The notes: a model not told the origin generated them from the letters alone. Positions 45,838 through 55,309 are shown, counted from the stretch's first letter. The stretch is 64,000 nucleotides of DNA from Methyloligella halotolerans (GCF_001708935.1 NZ_MASI01000002.1:62001-126000); one strand, 5' to 3'. Made by a program: numbers and translations.

Positions 45838-45920
45838 GGAGAGGTGGCCGAGTGGTCGAAGGCGCACAGCATATGGCAAAGCCATATGCGTCCTTATAAG
45901 AAGAGCGTGCGCTTTTTTTC
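45838..45920 (+). other. Partial tRNA-Ser copy with hairpins (possible tRNA-like RNA)
   Basis: Bases 45838-45867 are identical to the first 30 bases of tRNA-Ser (45953-45982): acceptor 5' strand, full D arm and the start of the anticodon stem. Then the sequence departs into a perfect hairpin (GCATATGGC-AAA-GCCATATGC, 45869-45889) and a short GC stem followed by seven Ts (45904-45919). No 3' half of a tRNA follows, so it cannot be a functional tRNA. It may be a remnant of a duplication, or a small RNA of about 80 bases with its own terminator; sequence alone cannot tell. It lies in the 360-base gap before tRNA-Ser. Confidence 0.65.
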
Positions 45921-45952
45921 GACAACTCGGGGCATTGCTCCGGACAGAGTTA

Positions 45953-46042
45953 GGAGAGGTGGCCGAGTGGTCGAAGGCGCACGCCTGGAACGCGTGTAGG
46001 CGGGCAACCGTCTCGAGGGTTCGAATCCCTCCCTCTCCGCCA
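45953..46042 (+). tRNA. tRNA-Ser (anticodon GGA)
   Basis: Acceptor GGAGAGG pairs with CCTCTCC, with discriminator G and encoded CCA. The D arm, the anticodon stem CACGC/GCGTG around loop CTGGAAC (anticodon GGA, reading UCC/UCU), the long class II variable arm and the T arm with GTTCGAATC are all complete. Confidence 0.97.
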
Positions 46043-46102
46043 TCTTCCGAAAATGCGAAAACTCCAGAGCGGGCCTCACACGTTGAGCGCTCGATTCTCC
46101 CT

Positions 46103-47082
46103 TTACGCCCCTTCCCACACATGTCCCGATTCGGCGGCAGGGAAGGTTTCGGTTGGGATTCGGCTTTCGGCCAGGGCTCGGCTGAGGGCTTCGGCGGGGG
46201 CGTTGCGGCCTTCGTCGGTCAGCTTGAAGACGCCCCAGTGGATGCCGAGGGCGTGAGTGGCTTCGAGGTGCTGCATGATCCGGACGGCTTCTGCCGGGTT
46301 CGCGTGCTGGGGCTCCATGAACCAGCGCGGCTCGTAGGCGCCGATGGGCAGCAGCGCGAGATCGGGCCGGCCGATACGGCGGCGGATCTCCTTGAAGACG
46401 CTGCCGTCGCCGTAGGCGTATCACCGGCGAAATAGACCGTTCCGCTGGGGCCGCTGATGGCGTGACCGCCCCATAGGGCCATGCGGATGTCGCCGATGCC
46501 GCGGCGCGACCAATGCTGGGCCGGCAGGATCGTGATCTCGATCTGATCGCTAAGCTGATGTTTCGTCCACCAATCACCCGTCCAGATGCGCGCCTTCGGG
46601 ACCGCGCGGCGCACGATCGCATCGTTGCCCAGGGGCGCCACGATCTGCGGGTCGTCCCGCTCCACCAGGCGTTTCAGGGTGGCGGTGTCGAGATGGTCGT
46701 AGTGGTTATGGCTCAGGAGGACGCCATGGATCGGCGGCAGATCGTCGAAGGCCACGCCCGGCGCGCAAACCCGCTTCGGACCGGCAAAGGTCACGGGGCT
46801 GCACCGGTCGGACCAGACCGGATCGGTGAGAATGTTCGCCCCGTCCATCTGGATCAGGACCGTGGCGTGGCCGACGACCGTGGCCCGCAGGCGCGACACA
46901 AGCGGATCGGGGATCGTCTTGCGGATGGGAATCTCGGCGGGCCATGGCACGCTGTCGGAGGCGAGCTGCCAGCGCAGCACATCCCCCAAGGTGCGGTCTC
47001 TCGTCCGCGGCGCGGTGTTGTGGAAGCGCAGGCCGTCGAAATGCCCTCGCACGGGGCCTGCGTAGTAGGGATTTTTCGCCAT
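46103..47082 (-). CDS. MBL-fold metal-dependent hydrolase (YfhI/NAPE-PLD-like), frameshifted as sequenced
   Basis: The N-terminal part has [19 protein letters not shown], then the zinc motif [10 protein letters not shown] and later AQHWSRRG. At VYFAGDT the frame is lost: one added base near 46417 gives GDTAYGDGS and leads on to the C-terminal region with [27 protein letters not shown] and a stop at 46103 (about 326 residues). As written, translation continues in a Ser/Arg-rich frame to 46219. The break falls exactly on a metal-ligand motif, so the version as written would be inactive. Start at 47082 is chosen from the family N-terminus. Confidence 0.85.
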
Positions 47083-47250
47083 GGATGAGGAAGACGTCTC
47101 CAAGGGTGCAGTGTCTCTGTCGCGGCCCAGTAGCCTCGCCCGGAACAACTGCCATAGAAATCCGGGCAGAGACCCCATCGGAAAAGCGCGGGCCGCCTTG
47201 CTACCATGACGGCTCGGACCGTGCGCGGTCGGCATTAGGTCGGAGACAAG

Positions 47251-47790
47251 ATGGCAAATCTCAGGGGCGGTATCGTTGCGGGCATCGCGATCCTAGGCGT
47301 GGCAGCCCTCCTGTTCGCCTGGTGGTGGTCGGACGGTGGTGAATCCCTGTCGTCCGCCCTGCCCGATGGAGGCGGCAAGGTGGCGGCCGGACCGCCCCAG
47401 CTCAACTGCGTCTTCTACAAGTTTGTGGCGTCGCGGCCCCATCTGGAGTTCGTGTTCAACGTCGAAGGCGACGCAGCCGCGCCGCGCTTCGAGCAGCTCT
47501 ATACGTCGCTGTTCAACGGTACGGAGCGGACGGTGGATGTGAAGGAGCCGCCCTATCCGGTGTGGAAGTTCGATGCCGAGACCGAGCCGAAGCGGATCTA
47601 CACGGAGATCGACGTCCCGGACCATTCGCTCCAGGGCAAGCACAGCGAGCCCGTGGCCATCCAGCTTTACCAGTATGACCCGGCGTCGACCGGTCCGGGA
47701 TGGATGGAGGCGAGCCTGAAGAGCGTCCATTTCCAGAACCTGCCCGGGCAATGCCGCCAGTCCATCGGGGACGGCCCACCGGCGGAGTAG
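47251..47790 (+). CDS. Membrane-anchored protein of unknown function
   Basis: 179 residues. One N-terminal helix (about 5-24, GIVAGIAILGVAALLFAWWW) and a soluble periplasmic part rich in aromatic and charged residues (LNCVFYKFVASRPHLEFVFN, then PPYPVWKFDAETEPKRIY), ending near two cysteines. I do not recognise a family; the strand pattern suggests a small beta-rich domain. It is divergent from the MBL-fold gene and convergent with an alpha/beta-fold gene. Confidence 0.7.
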   Translation: MANLRGGIVAGIAILGVAALLFAWWWSDGGESLSSALPDGGGKVAAGPPQLNCVFYKFVASRPHLEFVFNVEGDAAAPRFEQLYTSLFNGTERTVDVKEPPYPVWKFDAETEPKRIYTEIDVPDHSLQGKHSEPVAIQLYQYDPASTGPGWMEASLKSVHFQNLPGQCRQSIGDGPPAE

Positions 47791-47823
47791 TCCGGAGGCT
47801 CCCGCCCGCAGCCTGAGAGGCGC

Positions 47824-48843
47824 TTAAGGGCCCTCGGCCGGCGATGGGCTCTGCGCCGGGGTCTCGGCCGTGGACGCCTCGCTCTTATCCGCGTCACCGT
47901 CCGGGCTCTCGCCTTCTTCATCGGCAGGCGCGCTCTCTTCGCTCAGCCAGCTCATGATGGCCTGGGCGGTGACATCCGGGAATTCTTCGTAGAAGGACAG
48001 CTTGCCGCTGGAGAGCTCCAGGCCCTGAATATTCTCAAGAGAGGCGAGAAGCTGCATCTCGGCTTTCGATTTCGGCGGCGCGTCCTTGGCGTAAAGAAGC
48101 AGCATGGCTTCCTGCGCCTTCTGGCCAGCCTTCAGAAAGTCGAGCTCGCCCAGAAAGGGATCGAGCTCACCGGCGACGAACCGGACGGAGCAATAGCGCG
48201 CGCCCGGCGCTTCGGTGACTCGGCGCTTCTCCCACATGCGCTCCTCGTTCAGCCAGTCCGGATCGTCATAGACGTGGCCGCGCGCCATCATGCGGATCAC
48301 CGGCCGGTTGACGTTCATGCGATAGACCCCGGCGCCGAGACCCGGCATGTCGACGGAGCGTGCGAGCCCGCGAAAGAGGCCCATGCGCTTGCCGGCCATG
48401 GTCGGCAGCGGTCCGCGCCAGGTGGGCGACAGGAGCACGATCCGGCCGAGGCTGCCCGGCGCCTCACCCGCCTGACCGAGGCAATAGCCCGCGCCATGAC
48501 CGGCGGCGATGGTCGCGGCCGGCTGATACTCCTCCGCCAGGAAGCGCAAAAATTTCCGATAGTGCTCCGGCCGCCAATCGAGTTTGGGCCGCGGCAGATC
48601 GCCGAAACCCGGCCAATCCACCGCGATGGTCGAAAACGCGCCGCCCAGGTGCTGCTGCAATCCCCACAGCTCGCGCCGGGTCGAGATCGAGCTCAGGGCC
48701 GGGAGCATGAGAAGGGTCGGGCCCTGGCCGAAGCGGGTAAGGCCTAGCTCAAGCGGCTCGCCGTCCGCTTTCCAGGCGATTCGTCCTTCGATTCCATCCA
48801 TGGCCCCCGGTAACACGAAAAGATCATGGTCGGGATGTGGCAT
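47824..48843 (-). CDS. Alpha/beta-hydrolase-fold protein lacking the nucleophile serine
   Basis: 339 residues. It has an alpha/beta-hydrolase layout (LMLPALSSISTRRELWGLQ, then VDWPGFGDLPRP), but the nucleophile elbow reads AAGHGAGYCLG: the expected Ser in G-x-S-x-G is Gly. A carrier or regulatory role, or a different catalytic residue, is likely. The C-terminus is an acidic disordered tail (about 300-339, EESAPADEEGESPDGD). The start at 48843 overlaps the stop of the nitronate monooxygenase gene by 20 bases, suggesting cotranslation. Confidence 0.78.
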   Translation of the reverse strand: MPHPDHDLFVLPGAMDGIEGRIAWKADGEPLELGLTRFGQGPTLLMLPALSSISTRRELWGLQQHLGGAFSTIAVDWPGFGDLPRPKLDWRPEHYRKFLRFLAEEYQPAATIAAGHGAGYCLGQAGEAPGSLGRIVLLSPTWRGPLPTMAGKRMGLFRGLARSVDMPGLGAGVYRMNVNRPVIRMMARGHVYDDPDWLNEERMWEKRRVTEAPGARYCSVRFVAGELDPFLGELDFLKAGQKAQEAMLLLYAKDAPPKSKAEMQLLASLENIQGLELSSGKLSFYEEFPDVTAQAIMSWLSEESAPADEEGESPDGDADKSEASTAETPAQSPSPAEGP

Positions 48844-49894
48844 CGGCCACACGGAATTCTTCGCCAAGGCGGGCGACAAGCTCCGCGGCGGGCATGGGAC
48901 GGGCGAGCGGAGCGCCCTGACCGGCCCATTGCGGGCCGAAGCCGGTCTCGCCCGCGGCCTTGGCCGCAGCGTTGAGGGCCTTCGCCGCATCGTAGGCGAT
49001 GGGATAGTCGGGAATCGCCTCGCCGAGCTCCGCCGCGAAGACCGTGAACCGGTTGGCAAGGCAGCGGGCGGGACGGCCGGAAATCGAGGCGATCATCTCG
49101 GTGTGGTAGGCAGCATCGCTCTGGAGCGCCTTGCGGTAGCCCTCGTCGGCAGCGGATTCGGGGCAGCCGATGAACGCCGTTCCGAGCTGCGCGGCAATGG
49201 CGCCGAGCTGGAGCGCGGCGGATATGCCCGCCCCGTCCATGATGCCGCCAGCGGCGATGACGGGCACGGGCAGCTTCGCCACCAGGAGCCGCGTCAGGGC
49301 GAACGTGCCGAGGCGGGTGTCCTCGCCGTCGGGCTCGAAGATGCCGCGGTGGCCGCCCGCCTCGTAGCCTTGCGCCACCACAGCATCCATGCCGGAGGCA
49401 ACGGCCGCCTCACCTTCCGCCAGGCTGGTCGCGCTCGCAATCAGGATAGCGCCCGTCTTTTTGAGGGCTTGCACCTGCTCCGGCCGCGGCAGCCCCAGAT
49501 GAAAGCTGATCACGGGCGGGCGCTGCTCCAGAAGCACGTCGAGCATCGCCTCGTCGACCAGAAAGCTGGTGTTGATCTCCCGGAGCGTTTCGGGCGGCTC
49601 GGCGCCGAAGCCTTCGAAGACCGGCCGCATGCGCCCGATCCAGGCGGATTCCCGCTCGGGATCGGCCTGGGCCGGCCGGTGGCAGAACAGATTGACGTTG
49701 AACGGCCGATTGGATGCGGAGCGGATGGCTTCGATCATCGTCTTCGCGCCATCCGGACCCGCGCTGGCCAAGCCGACCGATCCGAGGCCTCCGGATTCCG
49801 ACACGGCGGCCGCCATTTCCGGGGTGGCCGTTCCAGCCATGGGCGCCTGGAAGATCGGTAGGCTCAGGCCGAGCCGATTAAGGAGTTCGTGCAT
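48824..49894 (-). CDS. Nitronate monooxygenase (2-nitropropane dioxygenase family)
   Basis: 356 residues, FMN-dependent TIM-barrel enzyme that oxidises alkyl nitronates to aldehydes or ketones and nitrite. Starts MHELLNRLGLSLPIFQAPMAG; the FMN and catalytic-histidine segment is AQGYEAGGHRG, then VIAAGGIMDGAG and LGTAFIGCPES. Start at 49894 is chosen because the family begins there. It overlaps the next gene by 20 bases. A detoxification role is likely. Confidence 0.9.
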   Translation of the reverse strand: MHELLNRLGLSLPIFQAPMAGTATPEMAAAVSESGGLGSVGLASAGPDGAKTMIEAIRSASNRPFNVNLFCHRPAQADPERESAWIGRMRPVFEGFGAEPPETLREINTSFLVDEAMLDVLLEQRPPVISFHLGLPRPEQVQALKKTGAILIASATSLAEGEAAVASGMDAVVAQGYEAGGHRGIFEPDGEDTRLGTFALTRLLVAKLPVPVIAAGGIMDGAGISAALQLGAIAAQLGTAFIGCPESAADEGYRKALQSDAAYHTEMIASISGRPARCLANRFTVFAAELGEAIPDYPIAYDAAKALNAAAKAAGETGFGPQWAGQGAPLARPMPAAELVARLGEEFRVADATSRP

Positions 49895-50226
49895 GGGGCG
49901 GATCATACGCCGGGGCAGGCTTCCGAGACAGGAATGGCTTTGCGCAATTGATCGGCGGGGCGGAATTTCCGTCCACGGCACCGGATCGGGTCGCCGGAAA
50001 CGCCGCGGATACGCCCCATGCGGGAAGTTTCAAGCACATATGCTCACGGACGTTTGATCGACTGCGATCAGTTTAGTGCCTGATTCAGCACAATTTTCTT
50101 CATCGCGTTTACCTCTGTGACAGGGCAGTTGAGCAACAACCTCCGCGTGTTTAATCGGGCGGACCGCTTGAGCGGTACATGCCTCTTGGAGCTTTCAGGC
50201 GCGAACTTTCTTCAGGGATCGTCTCG
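49895..50226. other. Intergenic region with a small inverted repeat upstream of the sensor-kinase pair
   Basis: 332 bases. Contains a perfect dyad TGATCG-ACTG-CGATCA at 50055-50070 and an AT-rich patch after it. An in-frame ATG at 50179 would extend the kinase by 16 residues but has no ribosome site. I see no gene. Promoter elements are not clear enough to call. Confidence 0.5.
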
Positions 50227-52491
50227 ATGAGAAAGGCTAGCTGGGTGCAATCCCAAATCAGCGTGTTCAAGACGAGCTTGCGCAACAAGATCGTCCTCAT
50301 GGCCCTCGCCATCGCGTTCCTCGCCTCCATTGTCATGGGCGTGGCGACGTATCGGCGATCGGTCGAGCTCGCTCGCGAACTCGGCGCGGCGAAGCTTCGT
50401 GGCGAGACGCAGCTCGTGGCTGCGGAAATCACCGAAGCGCTCCGCGATATGAGCGCCGATGTGTCGATCCTCGCCAGCACGTCGCCGATCAACGGCATCA
50501 TCCGGAGCGTGCAGACGGGCGATGTGAATATGGCCGACGGCTCGTCCCTCAGCCTGTGGAAGTCCCGCCTGGCGCGGATCTTCGAATCCATGCTCGAGGC
50601 GCGGCCTTTCTACATGAAGATCCGCTATGTCGGGCTGGCGGATCGGGGCCACGTGCTCGTCCGGGTCGACAGGATGGCGGAAGGCCTCGTGCGAGCCTCC
50701 GAAGAGGATCTCCAGTTCCTTGAAGGGGAACCCTATTTCGAGACGGGCGTCAGCCTGGAGCCGGGCGAGTGGACCTATTCGGAGGTTTCGCTAAACCGCG
50801 AGAACGGCCAGGTCGACACGTCCCGGACGCCGACATTGCGGGCGATCTATCCCGTCTTCGACAGGGACGGGAAGCGGTTCGGCATGATCATCATCAATGC
50901 CGATTACGAGGCCCTGCTCGCCAATGCGATCGATAACGCAGCGCCGGAGACCTACACGATCGCCGCCAATGAGGCGGGCGACTACCTGATCCACGATGCG
51001 GAGAAAAAGTTCAGCGAGCTGTATTTTCACGACAACGAAGGCTATGCGCTGCCGGAGCCGCTTCAGAGGGTGCCCGAGGCCGACAAGTACGGCCTGATCG
51101 CGGTGGGCGACGACTTCTTCTATGCCCAGCGGAGCATTATCGATCTATCGCAAGAAAACCTCGTACTGAACGTTCTGACGCGGGAATCGAAAACGAGCCT
51201 GCTGGCGCCGGCGCGGCGTGCAAATCTCGACAGCCTCCTCCTCGGTTTGGCGCTGCTCGTGTTCACCAGCACGGCCGCCTTCGCCTTGGCACGCAAGCTC
51301 ACGAAACCGCTGCAAGACATGACCGATGAGGTGGGGAAGCTCGCGGACGGTCAATCCGAACTTCACCTTCCGACCGGGCAGCCCGATGAAATCGGCGCAT
51401 TGGCGCGCGCCTTCCAGGGCGTGACGGGCGACCTCCTCGAGAGCGAGACGAAGATCCGCGCCATCATCGACAACGTGGCCGACGGGCTGATCGTCACCGA
51501 CGAGGCGGGGCGCATCGAGTTGGTCAACCCGGCCTGCGCAGCACTGTTCAACTATTCATCCGAAAGCATGACTGGGATGGACGTCACGGCCATCGTTCCG
51601 GACGGGTTGAGCGACCGGGTGGCCCGCGCCCGCGACGAGGTCACGGCCAAGCGCCGCGACGGTACGGCCTTCGATGCCGAGCTTTCGGTGAGCACGGTCC
51701 AGATGAAGGATCGCACGCTCTATTGCGGCATCGTCCGCGATATCAGCGAGCGCAAGAAGGTGGAGCGGATGAAGAACGAGTTCGTTTCCACGGTGAACCA
51801 CGAGCTTCGGACTCCGCTCACTTCGATCGCAGGATCGCTCAGCCTGCTCCGGGTGAAAGCCGACGGCATGCTGGATCCGAAGTGCAGGCGTCTGATCGAG
51901 CTGGCCGAAACAGGCGCAGCGCGCCTCGGCCGTCTGGTGAACGATATTCTCGACGTGGAGAAGATCGAGGCCGGCAAGCTCGATTGCCGCATGGCGGTGA
52001 CCGATCTGGTCGCGCTGGTGCCAGAGGTGATTGCGCGGGAGGAGCCCCTGGCGCTCCGCCACGGCATCACCTTCCACTTCCATGCCGAGCCCCAGACCGC
52101 GTTCGTCAAGCTCGATCCGGACCGGTTCGAGCAGGCCCTGGTCAATCTGCTCTCCAATGCCGCGAAATATTCGGAAACCGGCAGCATCGTGGAGGTGAAG
52201 ATCCGGACCTCCCACGACTCTGACCGGGTCGGCGTGACCGTAACGGACCACGGCCCAGGCATCCCGAAGGCGTTCGAGCAGCACGTGTTCGAACGTTTCA
52301 CTCAGGCCGATTTGAGCGGGTCGCAGAAGAAGGGCAGCAGCGGGCTCGGGCTCTACATCACCAAGACACTCGTCGAGACGTTCGGCGGGACGATCTCGTT
52401 CCGGACGACGGAAGGGGTGGGAACGAGCTTCGATATCGAGCTTCCCGTGGCTGAAGGAACCCGCACGGAAGAGCGGAAGATGGCCTCTTAG
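50227..52491 (+). CDS. Membrane sensor histidine kinase, dCache-like/HAMP/PAS (paralogue 1)
   Basis: 754 residues. TM1 about 20-43 and TM2 about 337-357 enclose a long periplasmic region that looks like a double-Cache sensor. Then HAMP (about 358-410), PAS (about 412-510), HisKA with the phospho-acceptor H525 in VNHELRTPLTS, and HATPase with LVNLLSNAAKYS (N box), DHGPGIPK (G1) and GLGLYIT (G2). Start at 50227 is chosen because it aligns base for base with paralogue 2 (52631): both place the histidine at residue 525. A palindrome separates the two genes. Confidence 0.9.
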   Translation: MRKASWVQSQISVFKTSLRNKIVLMALAIAFLASIVMGVATYRRSVELARELGAAKLRGETQLVAAEITEALRDMSADVSILASTSPINGIIRSVQTGDVNMADGSSLSLWKSRLARIFESMLEARPFYMKIRYVGLADRGHVLVRVDRMAEGLVRASEEDLQFLEGEPYFETGVSLEPGEWTYSEVSLNRENGQVDTSRTPTLRAIYPVFDRDGKRFGMIIINADYEALLANAIDNAAPETYTIAANEAGDYLIHDAEKKFSELYFHDNEGYALPEPLQRVPEADKYGLIAVGDDFFYAQRSIIDLSQENLVLNVLTRESKTSLLAPARRANLDSLLLGLALLVFTSTAAFALARKLTKPLQDMTDEVGKLADGQSELHLPTGQPDEIGALARAFQGVTGDLLESETKIRAIIDNVADGLIVTDEAGRIELVNPACAALFNYSSESMTGMDVTAIVPDGLSDRVARARDEVTAKRRDGTAFDAELSVSTVQMKDRTLYCGIVRDISERKKVERMKNEFVSTVNHELRTPLTSIAGSLSLLRVKADGMLDPKCRRLIELAETGAARLGRLVNDILDVEKIEAGKLDCRMAVTDLVALVPEVIAREEPLALRHGITFHFHAEPQTAFVKLDPDRFEQALVNLLSNAAKYSETGSIVEVKIRTSHDSDRVGVTVTDHGPGIPKAFEQHVFERFTQADLSGSQKKGSSGLGLYITKTLVETFGGTISFRTTEGVGTSFDIELPVAEGTRTEERKMAS

Positions 52492-52594
52492 TCCGACGGA
52501 CCATAGGTTGCGGGCCGGGAAGACAGGACAATTGATCGACGCCGGTTTACCAGGAATAGAGACTCCGCCCCTACAACCTTTTGGTTAATTGGCG

Positions 52595-52608
52595 TTCCCC
52601 TAGGGGAA
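52595..52608. promoter_or_regulatory. Perfect 14-base palindrome before the second kinase gene
   Basis: TTCCCCTAGGGGAA, 22 bases before the start codon at 52631. It could be an operator or an mRNA hairpin close to the ribosome site. No matching copy is seen before the first kinase gene. Confidence 0.4.
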
Positions 52609-52630
52609 GCGACTTCCAGGAATCGACTCA

Positions 52631-54892
52631 ATGAAAAGGGCCGCTCGGGTGCAGCCTCAGTCCAGGGTTCTCAAAACGAGCCTTCGCAACAAGATCGTGC
52701 TGATGGCGCTGGGCATCGCGATGCTCGCCTCGGTGACCATGGGCGTGGCCACCTATCGCCGTTCCGCCAGCTTGGCGGAGGACCTCGGCACGGCGAAGCT
52801 CGCAGGCGAAACCAAGCTGGTCGCGGAAAAGCTTTCGGAATCGCTTCGGAACATACAGTCGGATACCTCGATCCTTTCCCTGACGCCGCCTATCGAAGGC
52901 ATCATTCGTGCCGGCCGGTCCGGAGGAACCGATCCGCTCGACGGCTCAAGCCTCGCGACCTGGAAGTCACGTCTTGCCACCATCTTCTCGTCGATGCTCC
53001 GGGTGCGCCCCGCCTATTCGCAGATCCGCTTCATCGGAACGGCCGATGGCGGACGGGAGATCGTGCGCGTCAACAGGCGGCCGGACGGCTTCGAGGTGGT
53101 GGAGGAATCGAAGCTGCAGACCAAAGGCCACAGGCCTTTCGTGAAGCTTGGACTGACCCTTTCGCCAGGCGAGTGGAGCTTCTCGGATGTCTCGATCCGC
53201 TGGGATTTCGGGCGGGAGGAAGAAGACGGCAGGCCCAATATCCGCGGCCTCTACCCGATCTTCGATGCCCAGGGGAAGCGGTTCGGCGTGATCGTGATCA
53301 ATGCCGATTACGAGATCCTGATGCAGGAGGCGATCGCCGCAGCGCAGCCGACGAGCTACACCATCGTGGCGAACTCCGCGGGCGATTACATTGTCTACGA
53401 TCCGGTGCGGGGGCCCAGCAATCTCCGCTTCCACTTCGATGAGAATTACATGGCGCCGGCGCCTCTGAGTTCGGGCGCAAGCGCCGACGACCGCGGCCTG
53501 ATCCGTGATGGAAATCACGTGTTCTACGAGTCGCAAACCGTCATCGACCTCGCCCGTAAGAACCTCGTGCTCGACGTTTTCACGCGGATCTCGAAGGCGG
53601 CGCTGCTGGCGCCTGCGGATGAGGCCAATCTCGATAGCCTCCTGCTGGGTATCGTGCTTCTGGTGATCACCTGCACGGTCGCCTTCTGGCTTGCACGGCT
53701 GCTGACCCGGCCCCTTCAGGATATGACGAAGGAAGTCGAGCGGTTCGGCCAAGGCAACACGCAGCTGCACCTGCCCGTGGGCCAGCCGGACGAGATTGGG
53801 GCGCTGGCGCGCGCTTTCCAGGACGTCACCGGAGACCTGCTCGAGAGCGAGGCGAAGATCCGCGCGATCATCGACAACGTCGCGGACGGTCTGATCGTCA
53901 CGGATTCCGCTGGCAAGATCGAAATGTCGAACCCGGCCTTCCGGGCGCTCTTCGGTTATTCGGGGCGGCGCATGACGGGTCGCGATGTGGCCGATCTCCT
54001 ACCGGGCGGCCTGCAGACCCGCCACGGTCGGATGGCGGTCGAGATCGAAGCCAGGCGTGCCGACGGAACGACCTTCGAGGCAGAGCTCTCGGTAAGCAAG
54101 CTCCGCGTCAACGGACGCGAGCTCTATTGCGGCATCGTGCGGGACGTGAGCGAGCGGAAGAAGGTGGAGCGGATGAAGAACGAGTTCGTCTCCACGGTGA
54201 ACCACGAGCTGCGGACCCCGCTGACTTCCATCGCCGGGTCGTTGAGCCTCCTGCAGGCGAAGGCGGCCGGCAAGCTCGATGCGAAGAGCGCGCGGCTCAT
54301 CGAGCTGGCCCAGACGGGAGCGGAGCGATTGAGCCGTCTCGTCAACGATATCCTCGATGTCGAGAAGATCCAGGCGGGCAAGATCGACTACCGCGTCGAG
54401 GAGATCGACCTGGTGACGCTGGTGCCGGAGGTGATCGCCCGCGCCGAGCCGCTGGCGGACCGCTACGCGATCGACTTCACCTTCGACAGCTCGCTCGCCA
54501 GCGCCACGGTCGAGGTCGATCCGGACAGGTTCGAACAAGCGCTGGTGAACCTCCTTTCCAACGGCGCGAAGTACACGCCCGCGGGCGACGTGGTGGATGT
54601 GCGCATCAGCTCCTGCGGCCGGGACGAGCAAGTCTGCGTCTCGGTCACCGACCACGGTCCGGGCATCCCGAAGGAGTTCGAGAAGGACGTGTTCGAGCGG
54701 TTTACCCAGGCCGACGCGTCCGGTGCCCAGAACAAGGGCAGCAGCGGGCTGGGCCTCTACATCACCAAAACCCTCGTCGATGCCTTCGGCGGGACCATTC
54801 GCTTCACCACAGAAGAGGGCAAGGGGACGACGTTCTATGTCCACCTTCCTCTCATCGAGCCCCTAGCATTGGAGGAACGGAAAATTGCATGA
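52631..54892 (+). CDS. Membrane sensor histidine kinase, dCache-like/HAMP/PAS (paralogue 2)
   Basis: 753 residues, a tandem copy of the kinase before it with the same order of parts: TM1 about 20-43, dCache-like sensor, TM2 near 345, HAMP, PAS, HisKA (H525 in VNHELRTPLTS), HATPase (LVNLLSNGAKYT, DHGPGIPK, GLGLYIT). The cytoplasmic half is nearly identical to paralogue 1 while the periplasmic sensor has diverged, as expected when duplicated sensors take on different ligands. The 3' end overlaps the response regulator start by eight bases. Confidence 0.92.
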   Translation: MKRAARVQPQSRVLKTSLRNKIVLMALGIAMLASVTMGVATYRRSASLAEDLGTAKLAGETKLVAEKLSESLRNIQSDTSILSLTPPIEGIIRAGRSGGTDPLDGSSLATWKSRLATIFSSMLRVRPAYSQIRFIGTADGGREIVRVNRRPDGFEVVEESKLQTKGHRPFVKLGLTLSPGEWSFSDVSIRWDFGREEEDGRPNIRGLYPIFDAQGKRFGVIVINADYEILMQEAIAAAQPTSYTIVANSAGDYIVYDPVRGPSNLRFHFDENYMAPAPLSSGASADDRGLIRDGNHVFYESQTVIDLARKNLVLDVFTRISKAALLAPADEANLDSLLLGIVLLVITCTVAFWLARLLTRPLQDMTKEVERFGQGNTQLHLPVGQPDEIGALARAFQDVTGDLLESEAKIRAIIDNVADGLIVTDSAGKIEMSNPAFRALFGYSGRRMTGRDVADLLPGGLQTRHGRMAVEIEARRADGTTFEAELSVSKLRVNGRELYCGIVRDVSERKKVERMKNEFVSTVNHELRTPLTSIAGSLSLLQAKAAGKLDAKSARLIELAQTGAERLSRLVNDILDVEKIQAGKIDYRVEEIDLVTLVPEVIARAEPLADRYAIDFTFDSSLASATVEVDPDRFEQALVNLLSNGAKYTPAGDVVDVRISSCGRDEQVCVSVTDHGPGIPKEFEKDVFERFTQADASGAQNKGSSGLGLYITKTLVDAFGGTIRFTTEEGKGTTFYVHLPLIEPLALEERKIA

Positions 54893-55301
54893 GGACCTGA
54901 AACGCATCCTCTATCTCGAGGACGTCGAGGAGATCGCAGAGATCGGCTTGATGGCTCTCGAGGACATGGGCGCCTTCCTCGTCAAACATTGCGCGACGGG
55001 ACAGGAGGCGATCGATGCCTTCACCACGTTCAAGCCGCAGCTCTGCCTGTTCGATGTGATGCTGCCGGATATCAGCGGGCTGGACGTGCTGAAGGCCATC
55101 CGCGCGATGCCGGAAGGCAGGAACGTGCCGGTGGTCTTCATGACCGCGAAGGCGCAATCCCATGAGCAGGAGCTCTACCGCGAATGCGGCGCGATCGATG
55201 TGATCGTGAAGCCCTTCAATCCGCTGAGACTCAGCGACGAGGTGAAGGCTCTCTGGGCCCAGCACAACGAAAGCCAGAACCCGACGGCGCTCAGCGCCTA
55301 G
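54885..55301 (+). CDS. Single-domain response regulator (receiver only)
   Basis: 138 residues: a REC domain with acid pocket E12/D13, phospho-acceptor D57 in LFDVMLPD, T87 and K109, with no output domain. The start is TTG, with GGAGG eight bases upstream and an eight-base overlap with kinase 2, so it is translationally coupled. Receiver-only proteins usually act by protein contact or as a step in a phosphorelay. A lone regulator for two kinases suggests signal integration. A hairpin follows. Confidence 0.92.
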   Translation: MHEDLKRILYLEDVEEIAEIGLMALEDMGAFLVKHCATGQEAIDAFTTFKPQLCLFDVMLPDISGLDVLKAIRAMPEGRNVPVVFMTAKAQSHEQELYRECGAIDVIVKPFNPLRLSDEVKALWAQHNESQNPTALSA

Positions 55302-55309
55302 GTCGCTAA

